Position numbers and translations under genes: made by a program | Notes under the pieces: model-generated | What the model saw: only the letters and a program-made list of their open reading frames with translations | Database searches by the model: none | Told to the model about the DNA's origin: nothing | Shown: positions 53,227-62,559 of the stretch, piece after piece | Layout of the letters: each line of letters opens with the position of its first letter | How positions within the stretch are numbered: position 1 is the first letter of the stretch | DNA from: Verrucomicrobiales bacterium | Lineage (GTDB): Bacteria > Verrucomicrobiota > Verrucomicrobiia > Limisphaerales > UBA9464 | Direction of reading: 5' to 3' | DNA length: 64,000 bases | Assembly: GCA_027488845.1 (NCBI GenBank) | Contig: JAIYBC010000056.1 | Span: 1 to 64,000, forward strand

Positions 53227-55008
53227 TCAGCCGCCGCCGAACAGGGCCGGGGCGATCTGGCGCGCCAAGGCGCTGCTTTGGGCGTGGATCTCCGCGGCCG
53301 AATCGCATTGCAGGGCGAATTCGGCCAACTTCCGCGCCTCGGGCAGCTTCAGGCGGCGGAGCAGGAACTTCACCTGCGGGACCAACGCCGGCGTGGCACT
53401 GAGTTCCTCGACACCCAGGCCCACCAGCAGCGGGACCAACGCGGGTTCGCCTGCCATTTCTCCACAGACGCCGGTGGGCTTCCCCAGCTTCCTGCCGGCC
53501 TCGACGGTCATGCGGATGAGCCGGAGCACGCCGGGATGGGTTGGCTGATAGAGCGGCGCGACCCGGTCGTTCATCCGGTCCACGGCGAGCGAGTAGCCGG
53601 TCAGGTCGTTGGTGCCGATGCTGAAGAAATCGACCTCCCGGGCGAGCATGTCGGCGATGACCGCGGCGGCCGGGATCTCGATCATGGTGCCGACGGGCAT
53701 GGATTCGTCGAAGGCGATCCCCTCGGCCCGGAGTTCCTCGCGGCAGGCGGCGAGGTGGGCGTTCGCGGCGCGCAATTCCTCGATGCAGGAGACCATGGGG
53801 TAGAGGAGGCGCACGCGTCCGTGGGCGCTGGCCCGGAGGATCGCCCGCAGTTGCTGCCGAAAACCGGTCGGGTGCCCAAGGCTGATGCGGATGGCCCGCC
53901 AGCCGAGGAACGGATTGGGCTCGCCGGTTCGGGCGAGGTCCCCGGGCAGCTTGTCTCCGCCGAGGTCCAACGTGCGGAGCACCGCGGTGGCCCCGGGTCC
54001 AAGGCGTTCGGCCACGGCCTTGTAGGCGAGGTACTGTTCCTCCTCCCCCGGCGTGTCGCGTCGGTTCAGGAAGAGGAACTCGGTCCGGAAGAGGCCAACT
54101 CCTTGCGCTCCGCTCGCCTGCACCGCCGGCATGTCCTCCGGGGCGTCGATGTTCGCCGCGAGGGTCACGTGGTGGCCGTCGAGCGTGACCGCGGGCTGTT
54201 CCCGCAACAGCGACAGCTTCTCCTCGAACTGGGCCCGGCGCTGCTTCAGTTGGCCGTACTCGAAAAGGGTCTGGTCGGTCGGATTGACCGTCAGGCCGCC
54301 CCCGTGGCCGTCGAGCAGCGCGTACTCGCCGTCCCGGACCTCGCCCAGAAGCGGTCCAAGGCCGACCACGGCCGGAATGCCGAGCTTCCGCGCCATGATC
54401 GCGGTGTGGCTCGTGCGGCCGCCGGACTCGGTGGCGAAGCCGAGCACGTGCTCCCGGTCCAGCGTCGCCGTCGTGCTGGGGGCCAGGTCGTGGGCCACGA
54501 CGATGCACGGTTCTGAAAGTCGACGCAGGTCGCGCGGCTCGCCGATGCCCTGCAGGTGGTCGATCACCCGGCCCGCCACATCCCGCAGGTCCGCCGCGCG
54601 CTCCCGCAGGTAGGCGTCGTCGATGGCTTCCAGTGCGGCGACGTATTTCTCGCTGACGACATGGAACGCCGCGTCGGCCGCGAGGTGTTCCGAACGGATC
54701 TTCCGCGCCACTTCGTCGAGCAGCGTGGAGTCCTCGATCACGAGCAGGTGGGCTTCGAAGAGGCCGGCCTCGTTCGCCCCCATGGCCGCGGCCACCTGTT
54801 CCTTCACCGCGGTGATGTCCCTTCGGGTGTCGACGAGGGCGGTGTTCAGGCGTGCCAATTCGGCCTCGACCTGCTCCGCCGGAACCGGCGTCGGATCGAC
54901 GTGCCGGCGGGCCTGTCCAATGGTCAGGATCCGGGCATGGGCCACCCCGCCCGACACCGCGATTCCCCGGTGCGTGCGTTCACCACCGGCATGGGTGCGA
55001 TCGGCCAC
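53227..55008 (-). CDS. ptsI: Phosphoenolpyruvate-protein phosphotransferase (PTS enzyme I)
   Basis: 593 residues from GTG 55008, close to the usual 575. Order: N-terminal phosphohistidine/HPr-binding region with the active-site loop G-G-R-T-S-H-T-A-I-M-A-R (His201), then the PEP-binding TIM barrel with G-L-F-R-T-E-F-L-F, F-F-S-I-G-T-N-D-L-T and G-V-C-G-E-M-A-G (catalytic Cys). Enzyme I moves phosphate from PEP to HPr, feeding sugar PTS or the nitrogen-related regulatory PTS. No ptsH or EII gene is in the window, suggesting a regulatory role or partners elsewhere. The frame is open upstream to 55227 but runs through intergenic repeats. The reading frame N-terminal motif R-G-I-A-V-S-G-G-V fixes the start region; GTG 55008 is the best candidate. 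Confidence 0.94.
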   Translation of the reverse strand: MADRTHAGGERTHRGIAVSGGVAHARILTIGQARRHVDPTPVPAEQVEAELARLNTALVDTRRDITAVKEQVAAAMGANEAGLFEAHLLVIEDSTLLDEVARKIRSEHLAADAAFHVVSEKYVAALEAIDDAYLRERAADLRDVAGRVIDHLQGIGEPRDLRRLSEPCIVVAHDLAPSTTATLDREHVLGFATESGGRTSHTAIMARKLGIPAVVGLGPLLGEVRDGEYALLDGHGGGLTVNPTDQTLFEYGQLKQRRAQFEEKLSLLREQPAVTLDGHHVTLAANIDAPEDMPAVQASGAQGVGLFRTEFLFLNRRDTPGEEEQYLAYKAVAERLGPGATAVLRTLDLGGDKLPGDLARTGEPNPFLGWRAIRISLGHPTGFRQQLRAILRASAHGRVRLLYPMVSCIEELRAANAHLAACREELRAEGIAFDESMPVGTMIEIPAAAVIADMLAREVDFFSIGTNDLTGYSLAVDRMNDRVAPLYQPTHPGVLRLIRMTVEAGRKLGKPTGVCGEMAGEPALVPLLVGLGVEELSATPALVPQVKFLLRRLKLPEARKLAEFALQCDSAAEIHAQSSALARQIAPALFGGG

Positions 55009-55087
55009 GTCCGCGAGGCTAGCCGTCCGGTGCGGCCCCCGTGAAACCTTTTCCGTTGTGCCTGGATGGAGCGGGCGCAACGCCGTC

Positions 55088-55158
55088 GAGATTTGGCCAC
55101 GGAGGCACGGACGACACGGAGAAGGGGATTTTGTCCGTTGTCCGTTGTCCGTCGTTGG
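55088..55158. repeat. Intergenic short repeats: CACGGAGG-like and CGGACAA heptamers
   Basis: 55088-55125 is an imperfect 9-base period (ccacggagg, cacggacga, cacggagaa). 55131-55158, read on the minus strand, is CGGACAA repeated three to four times. Both lie upstream of ptsI in the 495-base divergent gap before the FG-GAP lipoprotein, and the heptamer matches arrays at 44681-44720 and 50891-50922. Confidence 0.7.
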
Positions 55159-55244
55159 CGCGGCCCCACTTCGTTTCCGATCACCGCACCGGCGCCCATC
55201 GGCGGGTTTCACGGCCACGGGTGCCAAAAGCGCGATGAGCCTCC

Positions 55245-55362
55245 GGGGTACGGGGTCCCGGCTTTGGTCGGTCCGAACCTTCCCAGTCCCAGCAGGCGGT
55301 CGAAACCCAGCGTCGATCTGCGAAGGAAGGCCACGCCGGCTAAAGCCGGGACTCCATACCCC
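55245..55362. repeat. Palindromic repeat element
   Basis: Left arm 55245-55264 (GGGGTACGGGGTCCCGGCTT) and right arm 55343-55362 match as reverse complements at 18 of 20 bases, separated by 78 bases. The right arm overlaps a second small palindrome CCGGCT-aa-AGCCGG (55336-55349). The size and structure are those of a REP/MITE-like non-coding element. No transposase gene is in the window. The remainder of the 495-base gap shows nothing gene-like. Confidence 0.65.
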
Positions 55363-55503
55363 AGAGAGCGCTGAAGAGTGCTACTCGGACCAGTTGGTCG
55401 GCAGCCTGCGTTGATACCCAAGGATACGGCGTCCGGGCGGAGGGTCCCGCCGCGGTGGCACTCGTGCCTTGACCCCCGCAGCCAGCCCCGCGACAAGGTC
55501 TGC

Positions 55504-56847
55504 ATGCACCGTCCCTCTCCCCGCGCGTCCGGCCTCGTCGCGGTCGCCGCCGTCTTGGCGACCTCCTTGGCCGGCTGCGCCTCCGGAAACGTCGCTTCCT
55601 CCTCCAAGCCGGTCCTCCACTCCTTCACCAAGCAGCAGTTGACCGACGAGTTCTGGAGCGAGGGCGCCTGCTTCGCCGACATCAACCGCGACGGCGTCAC
55701 GGATGTCGTCTCCGGCCCCTTCTGGTACGAGGGGCCGTCCTTCGCGACCCGGCATGAGTACGCGCCGGCCGACAAGGTCTCCAAGAGCACCAAGAACGGA
55801 CAGGAGGTCACCTTCCGCGGCTACAAGGGCGCCTTGGGCAACGAGAACGAGTACAGCGCGAACTTCTTCGCCTACTCCTCCGACTTCAACGGCGACGGCT
55901 GGGCCGACATCCTGATCCTCGGTTTCCCGGGCGAGAACTCCTGGTGGTTCGAGAACCCGGGCAAGTCCGGCTCCGCCCACTGGAAGCGCCACGTCGCCCT
56001 CGACGTCACCGACAACGAGTCGCCGCGCTGGGTGGACATCACCGGCGACGGCAAGCCCGAGATCGTCTGCGCCAGCAAGGGCAGCTACGGCTATGCGGTT
56101 CCCGACGCGAAGAATCCCACGGCGCCCTTCACGTGGCATGCCGTGTCGCCGAACCGGAACCTGCACAAGTTCACCCACGGCCTCGGCGTCGGCGACGTCA
56201 ACGGCGACGGCCGCATGGACCTGCTCGAGAAGGACGGCTGGCTCGAGCAGCCGGCATCGCTCGCCGGCGACCCGGTCTGGACCCACCACAAGTGGACCTT
56301 CGGCATCGGCGGCGCCCAGATGTACGCCTACGACGTGAACGGCGACGGCATGAACGACGTGATCACCAGCCTCGCCGCGCACGGCTTCGGGCTGGCCTGG
56401 TACGAGCAGTTCCGCGAGGGCGGCGAAATCAAGTTCCGTGAGCACATCTTCATGAACAAGGAGGTCGCCGAGAACCCCTACGGAGTGAAGTTCAGCCAGC
56501 TCCACGCGATCGACCTGGTGGACATCGACGGCGACGGCCTCAAGGACATCGTGACCGGCAAGCGTTTCTGGGCACACGGGCCGACCGGGGATCCGGACCC
56601 CGGAGCGGCGCCGGTCCTCTATTGGTTCCAGCTCCAGCGCAATGCCGACAAGTCGGTCGACTTCGTGCCCCACCTGGTCGACAGCCTCTCGGGCGTCGGC
56701 ACCGAGGTGAAGGCGCAGGACCACAACAAGGACGGCCTCCCGGACATCGTGGTGGGCAACAAGAAGGGCGTCTTCGTCTTCACCCACGTCACCCGCGCCG
56801 CATCGGCGGCCGAGATCGAGGCCGCCCGACCCAAGCGTTTGCACTGA
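55504..56847 (+). CDS. FG-GAP/VCBS repeat lipoprotein
   Basis: 447 residues from ATG 55504. The signal peptide ends in the lipobox S-L-A-G-C. The mature part is a string of calcium-type FG-GAP/VCBS motifs: D-I-N-R-D-G-V-T-D-V, D-F-N-G-D-G-W-A-D-I, D-I-T-G-D-G-K-P-E-I, D-V-N-G-D-G-R-M-D-L, D-V-N-G-D-G-M-N-D-V, D-I-D-G-D-G-L-K-D-I and H-N-K-D-G-L-P-D-I, which should form a seven-bladed propeller on the cell surface or in the periplasm. Proteins of this kind are abundant in Verrucomicrobia and Planctomycetes; most are uncharacterised. The longer frame from 55378 runs through the repeat element and is rejected. Confidence 0.87.
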   Translation: MHRPSPRASGLVAVAAVLATSLAGCASGNVASSSKPVLHSFTKQQLTDEFWSEGACFADINRDGVTDVVSGPFWYEGPSFATRHEYAPADKVSKSTKNGQEVTFRGYKGALGNENEYSANFFAYSSDFNGDGWADILILGFPGENSWWFENPGKSGSAHWKRHVALDVTDNESPRWVDITGDGKPEIVCASKGSYGYAVPDAKNPTAPFTWHAVSPNRNLHKFTHGLGVGDVNGDGRMDLLEKDGWLEQPASLAGDPVWTHHKWTFGIGGAQMYAYDVNGDGMNDVITSLAAHGFGLAWYEQFREGGEIKFREHIFMNKEVAENPYGVKFSQLHAIDLVDIDGDGLKDIVTGKRFWAHGPTGDPDPGAAPVLYWFQLQRNADKSVDFVPHLVDSLSGVGTEVKAQDHNKDGLPDIVVGNKKGVFVFTHVTRAASAAEIEAARPKRLH

Positions 56848-56882
56848 TTCAGGCAGGGCTCGAGGTCACCGATTCCCACGCC

Positions 56883-56920
56883 ACCGCCGGCCCGATGAAG
56901 GCCGGCGGTCTCGTTTTCCG
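56883..56920 (+). terminator. Strong hairpin after the FG-GAP gene
   Basis: ACCGCCGGCC (56883-56892) pairs perfectly with GGCCGGCGGT (56900-56909) around a 7-base loop and is followed by CTCGTTTTCC. It lies 36 bp after the stop codon and could terminate the lipoprotein transcript. The T-run is short and interrupted. Confidence 0.65.
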
Positions 56921-56962
56921 GTTCGTCCTCCCGATCCAGCCCGAAGTGGGAAGCCTCAAGGC

Positions 56963-57083
56963 AAGGCGCCAAGCCGCGAAGGAAGGGGAAGGAAAGCACC
57001 CGGTTTTCCGCCGGGAGGAGCGATCCTCTTCCGCTCGCCGGATCGCCTTCGGATCCGGTTCGGTGTTGGCGGCTTGGCGCCTT
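56963..57083. repeat. 15-bp inverted repeat before the subtilase stop
   Basis: AAGGCGCCAAGCCGC (56963-56977) and its exact complement at 57069-57083 are 91 bases apart, in the gap between the convergent lipoprotein and subtilase genes. The sequence resembles the GCAAAGGCGCCAAG type of intergenic repeat. No gene is seen between the arms. Confidence 0.55.
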
Positions 57084-57106
57084 TGCGTGGGTTACGGCTG
57101 GGTTCC

Positions 57107-60100
57107 TCATGGACTGACCCGGACGCGGAAGAAGTACTGTCCGCGGCCCAACAGCGCCGGAACGCTCGCCGTGGTCGTCGAGCCGGTGCCGATGATCGGC
57201 GCGCCGGAAGGGGTCCAGGTCTCGAGGTCCGTGCTGATCTCGAGCAGGTACTCGCGGCCCGGTCGGGTCGTCCAAGCCACCGACACCGGGCCGTTGCCGC
57301 CGCCGGAGGGAAGGTGGACCGCGAGGAACGACTTGAATCCGACCGGTGAGGTGCCCGCGACGAACTCGCTCCGGTTCGGGTAGCCGTCGCCGTCCGGATC
57401 CGCGTCCGGTCCACCGTCGGGGTTGGTCAGCGAACCGAAGTGCCGCACCTCCCACAGGTCGGAGAGGCCGTTCGCGTTGGTGTCCGGAACCGTGTACTCG
57501 CCCCGCACCACCAGCCGGTTCGTGCCCAAGGTGTTGGTCACGGTCGCCGGGGTGTTCCAGTCCGGGACCGGAAGCCACTGCACGACGTAGGTTCCCGCCA
57601 CGGCGTTGGGCACGTTGTAGCTCCTCCCTTCGCCCGACACGGTCCCGAACTCGGCCGGTCCACGGACGATGAACTCCGCCTGGGCCAGGTTGTTGGAGAT
57701 CACCAGGTCGGAGGCGCTGCGGTTGGTGATGGAGATCGACACGTCGTCGATGAACCAGCCGGGCCGGTCGGTGGTTTCGAAGCTGAGGAGCTGGTAGTTG
57801 AACCGCAGCCGCACCACGTGTCCGGTGAACCGGCTGATGTCCACCCGCACCTCTTCCCAGCCGTCGGAGACGTCCCCGTAGCCGAATCCGGCGAGGTCGC
57901 TCCAGGCGGCGCCGTTGTCGGTGCTGATCGCGACCTGGCAGACCTCGATGTCGAGCAGGTCGCTGCGCTCGGTGGTGTCGTACCAGGTCCTGAACCGGAG
58001 CGTGGCCTGGTTGCCGCCGCGAAGGTCCACGGCGGGGCTGATCAGGTCCGCGATGGCGGTGTCCACGCCCTCGCCGCCGAGGTTCGTTCCCCAACACCGC
58101 GTGCCGCTGTGGGCGGCGACGCCGTGGCGGTTGACCGGCGTGCCGTAGGCCCAGGTGGTGTTCAGCAGGTTCTCTCCGGTCTCATCGTCGAAGGCGTCGT
58201 CGTCGAAGGTCGCCCAGCCGGTCCGGCCCGATTCGAGGTCGTCGCTCCACGGCGCCTGCACCGGGCGCAAGGTCCGCAGCACGAACAGGCGGCCTGTGTT
58301 GTCCGAGACGGCCACGTTCCCCGCCTGATCACGGCTGGACACCAGGAAGTAGTACTCGCGGTCCGGCTGGAGTCCGTCGATCTGGACCTCATGCGAGGTG
58401 GAGAACTCCGCGCTGTAGGCCGAGCGGGAGAGGAAGCTCGGGTCGCGTCCCCCCTCGCCGAAACGCACCAGGGCGTCGGTCGGCTTGTCGGTCTCCCAGG
58501 TCAACACCGCCTCGTTGTAGGCGGGATCCCATTCGAGCGAGGCGATGACCGGCCGGACGGTGTCGACTCCGGCCTCGGCCGTCGCCGCGTCGCCCGGCCC
58601 CCCGGCGTAGCGCGCCGTGAGCGTGTCGCCGTTCCGTGCCCCCAACTGCAGCACCGGACCGTTGGTCGCATTGGCCACCAGGGTCAGCCGGCCGCGGAAC
58701 ACGCCGCGCAAGGGGCTTTCCACGAGGGGTACGTCGACGCCTGCGGTCTGGGACGTGCTGGAGACGTGGACGCTCAGGTTGGTGCGGCCGGTGCGGCCGG
58801 CGTCGTTGACCTCGACCACGACCGATGCCGGCAGGGTGTAGGCCGGCTGGTCGAAGGCCACCCCGGCGCCTCCACGCAGTCCCGGCACCAGGAAGTCGAG
58901 GCATCGTCCCAAAAGCGATCCCCGCGTGTCCGGCGCCTCGCCTTCCGCGGGCACCGCCTCCAGCGGGATCGACAGGAACACGACGCGTCCGCGGCTGTCG
59001 CTGCCGGTGCGCGGGTGGCGCAGGCCGATGATGCGTCCTTCGTCCTGGGTCAGGATCGGTGCGGCGTCCGCGGCCAATTGGAGGTGGTCGGGGAAGGTCG
59101 AGTAGTCGAGGAACCCGCCGAAGTCCGGGAAAGCCTCGTAGTTCAGCAGCAGGTTCATCCCCGAACCGATCGGGTCCCCACGGACACCCGTTCCCACGAA
59201 GGCGCCGCCGTCCACGGTGAATCCCGCCACGTGGAGGATGTTGGTCTGGAGTCCCAGTTCGGATGGGGCCAACCGGCTCAGGACCTCCGACGAGGCGACG
59301 AACAGCGCCCCGCCGCCCTGGACGTACGCCGAGATGTTGGCGGCAAGGCCGGCGGGAAGCGTCGCCAGGTCCTCGGGTCGCCACAGCACGACCCGGTACG
59401 ACGACAGGATCGCCGCGCTGGGGATGATGTTGGTCTCGCCCATGTCCCAGACCTCGTAGTCGATGCCCAGTTCCTGGAGCGGGGTCGTCCAATGGTCGAT
59501 GCCGGGGAAGTCGAGCCCCAGCTGGGCGAACGTCGTCTCCGGCGAGTACAGGAGCAGCGCCTTGGCGGGGCGGGGGGCGGTGAAGAAGTGGCCGCGGCCG
59601 CCGTTGTCGTTCGTGCTGACGTTCCCCGCGCCGTCGGTGGCGATGACCCGGTACCGGTACACGGCGTCCGGCGTCAGCTCCGGCAACGCGACCTCGGGCT
59701 GCGTGCGGAGGGCGAGGTTGGTCACCGCGAAGACGGGGGCGTTCGTCGGCGTGACCTCGACGAGGACGCTCACCGGTTCGCCGGCTTCCATGCGGATGGC
59801 CACGCGGCCGAATCGGCCGATCGCGCGGACTCCATCCACCACCGGCGGGTTCAGGTCGACCAGCGAGGTCCTCGTCCGGACGCCCGCCGGAGAGAGGTCG
59901 GAATAGCGGAGGGTCAGCGAATCGCCGTGTCCCACCGTCAGCGCGCCGGCCTGCGGGAAGCGCACGAGCTGGACGGCGCCGGTGAAGCTGCCGCCGGTGC
60001 CGCTCGGCAGCAAAGTCAGACGAAGGGGCGTCGGGGAGTTGTCCGAGGACACCTCGACGACGGCTCCGGCCTGGTTGCGGAGATCCGTGTCGACGAGGCG

Positions 60101-62281
60101 GATCCCGGCGGTGGCCGGTGAACGGTAGGTCTCGCGGTCCCAGGAAACCACGCCTTCGCCGGGCATGGGGATCTGTCCGGAGACGACGAGGGCGAAGTCC
60201 TGTTCCGGAGCGGAACCGGCGCGGCCGTGCACGTCCTGGACCACGCGGATGCCGCGGACCCGGAGGATCCATTCGCCCACGGCCGGATTCTGGATCAGGA
60301 GGCCCTCGACGTTGTTGATGCGGTCGCCTTCCGCCGTTCCCGGGACGGTTTCGCCGTCGAGGAAGGCGTTGCCGCGGTACACCGTGCCGTCGGGCGAGAC
60401 CGCCTCGAGGTCGAGGTCGTTCACCAACGCGGGGATCGCGGCGGGAAGCCCCGGGACGTCCGTGTAGGCCAGCGTCACCTTGAGGGCGTCGTCGGCGCCC
60501 ACGATCACGCGCCGCTCGAAGACCGCGCCGGTGCGGAGTCCGGCATCCTGTTCGGCGAATTCGTAGCGCCGTTCGCCGGTGATCAGGCCCGCCAGTTCCA
60601 GACGCCCCCAGCCTTCCTCGCCGTTGGGGACCGGTGGCGTGCCGCCCACGATCTCCGTTCCGGCCTCCGGATCGTCCGGGTCGACCGGCACCTCCCCGGT
60701 GCCCATGTCCACGGCGCTGTTGATCAGCGCCGCCTTCACCAAGGCCGGGGAGGGCGTCGCGCCGCCGTGGGTCTCGCGGTACCATTGGACGAAGACCGCC
60801 GCGGCGCCGCTGACGTGCGGTCCCGCCTGCGAGGTCCCGCCCTGGAACAGGTAGTTCTCGTCGATCGGCAGCCAGGCGTTGGCATCGCTCGCGAAGCGGC
60901 TCTTCAACGAGGCGATCCAGGTGCCCGGGGCGGTGATGTCCGGCTTGATGCGGCCGTCCTCGGCCGGGCCCCGGCTGGAGAAGTCGGCCATCGTCTCGCG
61001 GCCCTCGGCATACAGGGCGAGGTCGAAGCGGTCGTTCTGGCAGGCGCCGGTGGCGATGACGTTCTTCCCCACCGCGGGCGAGCCGATGGTCTGTTGGCCG
61101 GGACCGCTGTTGCCGGCGCTGAACTCGAGCACGTAGGGCTGTTCGCCCGGGGTTGCGGCGTCGGCGTCGCGGACCAGGGCGTCGAACTCCGCGGCGCTCA
61201 GGTCGTACTGGCCCTGGGTGTCGTCTCCCCAGGAATTGGACCCCACATAGGCGCCGGCACGGACGGCATCCCGGGTCATGGTCTCGAAGGTCGGTGGCGC
61301 GAAGTATTCGCCCGCTCCGTCGAACAACCGTTGCCCCACCAGGTGCGATCCGGGTGCGACGCCGAGGCCCCAGAGGAAGCCCTCGCCGTCCACCGTCCCC
61401 AGGAAGCCGTTCCCGGCCACGATGCCCGCGCAGTGGGTGCCGTGGCTGTGTTCGTCCGAGGCGTCCTCGAGTCCGCCGTAGGCGAAGAGAGCGTCGACGC
61501 GGCCGAAGAGGTCCTCGTGCATCGTCGCCGGATCCCCGGAGTCGAGACCCGAGTCCGCGACCGCGACCGTCACGCCGCGGCCGTCGAAGCCGAGCTGCTG
61601 CACCGTGGCCCGCGTGCCCGGGGGCGGTTCGTCGCCGAGCACGATCTTGGTCGCGATCTCGTCCACCAGCTTCATCCGTCCGGCGCCTTCGATCCACAGC
61701 GTCCCCGGTCCGCGCGCCAACTCCAGGATCCCGGGCGCGTCGGCGAAGCCGTTGAGGAAGGTGCCGAAGCGCGTCGTCGTCCGGTGGGTGGCACCGGGAA
61801 GGAGCTTGAGGGCCCGGACCAGTTCCGCCGCGCCCGCGCCGGGACGTAGCAGCACCTTGACCGGCACCTTCTCGGCCGGCCTTGCGGCGACGCTCCGGGC
61901 CAATCGCGGATCCACGCGCAGGGAGGCGCGGTACTCGCCGATCCAACGGACCGGCGCCAGGGCCCGGATCGACCCGAGGTCCGCATCCTCGAGATGGCAG
62001 ACATAGGCGTTTTCCGGAACCGGATGGAGGAGCCGGACGCCGGCAGCGATCAACGCCTGTCGTACCGACTCGTCGAGGGCGCCGTCCAACTGCAGCAGAT
62101 GGAGCCCCGAGACGGGCGGTGTCGCCTGCTTCGCGATCTGGGCCCTCTGCGCGATCGGTGGCGGCGGCGGTGTGGTGATCGTCTCGTTCCGAAGGCGGAT
62201 GAACCGCGCGTCCTGGGCCCACGAGGACAGGGACAGAAGCAGAGCGAAGCCGACGAACAGCAACCGGTCCCTGGAAGGCAT
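57107..62281 (-). CDS. Giant secreted subtilisin-like protease (S8) with beta-sandwich modules
   Basis: 1724 residues. The signal peptide ends at W-A-Q. After a pro-region-like stretch (about 25-215), the S8 catalytic domain carries V-A-V-A-D-S-G-L-D (Asp243), H-S-H-G-T-H-C-A-G (His280), the oxyanion S-A-G-N-S-G (Asn391) and G-G-T-S-Q-A-G-P (Ser484). Then follow P-domain-like and fibronectin-type sandwich modules, a rhomboid/GATase-like alpha-beta stretch (about 950-1180), a MAM/lectin-like region and a C-terminal D-A-D-P-D-G-D-G-Y-P-N calcium motif followed by a short beta domain. It is exported to degrade proteins outside the cell or on its surface. The C-terminal D-x-D-x-D-G module before about 110 terminal residues is typical of Verrucomicrobial extracellular enzymes. 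Confidence 0.9.
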   Translation of the reverse strand: MPSRDRLLFVGFALLLSLSSWAQDARFIRLRNETITTPPPPPIAQRAQIAKQATPPVSGLHLLQLDGALDESVRQALIAAGVRLLHPVPENAYVCHLEDADLGSIRALAPVRWIGEYRASLRVDPRLARSVAARPAEKVPVKVLLRPGAGAAELVRALKLLPGATHRTTTRFGTFLNGFADAPGILELARGPGTLWIEGAGRMKLVDEIATKIVLGDEPPPGTRATVQQLGFDGRGVTVAVADSGLDSGDPATMHEDLFGRVDALFAYGGLEDASDEHSHGTHCAGIVAGNGFLGTVDGEGFLWGLGVAPGSHLVGQRLFDGAGEYFAPPTFETMTRDAVRAGAYVGSNSWGDDTQGQYDLSAAEFDALVRDADAATPGEQPYVLEFSAGNSGPGQQTIGSPAVGKNVIATGACQNDRFDLALYAEGRETMADFSSRGPAEDGRIKPDITAPGTWIASLKSRFASDANAWLPIDENYLFQGGTSQAGPHVSGAAAVFVQWYRETHGGATPSPALVKAALINSAVDMGTGEVPVDPDDPEAGTEIVGGTPPVPNGEEGWGRLELAGLITGERRYEFAEQDAGLRTGAVFERRVIVGADDALKVTLAYTDVPGLPAAIPALVNDLDLEAVSPDGTVYRGNAFLDGETVPGTAEGDRINNVEGLLIQNPAVGEWILRVRGIRVVQDVHGRAGSAPEQDFALVVSGQIPMPGEGVVSWDRETYRSPATAGIRLVDTDLRNQAGAVVEVSSDNSPTPLRLTLLPSGTGGSFTGAVQLVRFPQAGALTVGHGDSLTLRYSDLSPAGVRTRTSLVDLNPPVVDGVRAIGRFGRVAIRMEAGEPVSVLVEVTPTNAPVFAVTNLALRTQPEVALPELTPDAVYRYRVIATDGAGNVSTNDNGGRGHFFTAPRPAKALLLYSPETTFAQLGLDFPGIDHWTTPLQELGIDYEVWDMGETNIIPSAAILSSYRVVLWRPEDLATLPAGLAANISAYVQGGGALFVASSEVLSRLAPSELGLQTNILHVAGFTVDGGAFVGTGVRGDPIGSGMNLLLNYEAFPDFGGFLDYSTFPDHLQLAADAAPILTQDEGRIIGLRHPRTGSDSRGRVVFLSIPLEAVPAEGEAPDTRGSLLGRCLDFLVPGLRGGAGVAFDQPAYTLPASVVVEVNDAGRTGRTNLSVHVSSTSQTAGVDVPLVESPLRGVFRGRLTLVANATNGPVLQLGARNGDTLTARYAGGPGDAATAEAGVDTVRPVIASLEWDPAYNEAVLTWETDKPTDALVRFGEGGRDPSFLSRSAYSAEFSTSHEVQIDGLQPDREYYFLVSSRDQAGNVAVSDNTGRLFVLRTLRPVQAPWSDDLESGRTGWATFDDDAFDDETGENLLNTTWAYGTPVNRHGVAAHSGTRCWGTNLGGEGVDTAIADLISPAVDLRGGNQATLRFRTWYDTTERSDLLDIEVCQVAISTDNGAAWSDLAGFGYGDVSDGWEEVRVDISRFTGHVVRLRFNYQLLSFETTDRPGWFIDDVSISITNRSASDLVISNNLAQAEFIVRGPAEFGTVSGEGRSYNVPNAVAGTYVVQWLPVPDWNTPATVTNTLGTNRLVVRGEYTVPDTNANGLSDLWEVRHFGSLTNPDGGPDADPDGDGYPNRSEFVAGTSPVGFKSFLAVHLPSGGGNGPVSVAWTTRPGREYLLEISTDLETWTPSGAPIIGTGSTTTASVPALLGRGQYFFRVRVSP

Positions 62282-62344
62282 GGCCTCAGGCTAGGACCTC
62301 GGAGCCGGGTGAACAAGCGGACTGCCTTGAGCGGGGGAGAAGCC

Positions 62345-62495
62345 AGAGCCTCGTGACCTCGCCTCATACGGCGTGCACGAGTAGGAGACGACGTAAGGAG
62401 TCTCAGGCCTTTCGGCGAGCGACGTCGGCCGAGATCGTCCTGGGGAAAAGCAAGAGCCTCGTGACATCGTCTCCTACGGCGTGCACGGCTTGGAG
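62345..62495. repeat. Two copies of a palindromic repeat in a divergent gap
   Basis: Copies at 62345-62387 and 62453-62495 (108 bases apart) share AGAGCCTCGTGAC, CTACGGCGTGCACG-type core and GGAG ends. The unit is itself nearly palindromic: GTAGGAGACGACG at 62381-62393 is complementary to CGTCTCCTAC in the second copy. This suggests a small dispersed hairpin element. It occupies the 278-bp gap between the subtilase and the S1/P1-like gene. Confidence 0.6.
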
Positions 62496-62559
62496 GAGGT
62501 TTCTTGGAGGCCGCACGGTTCAGGGCTTGGCAGCCCGGGAACACGGGGGAGACTGGGAC

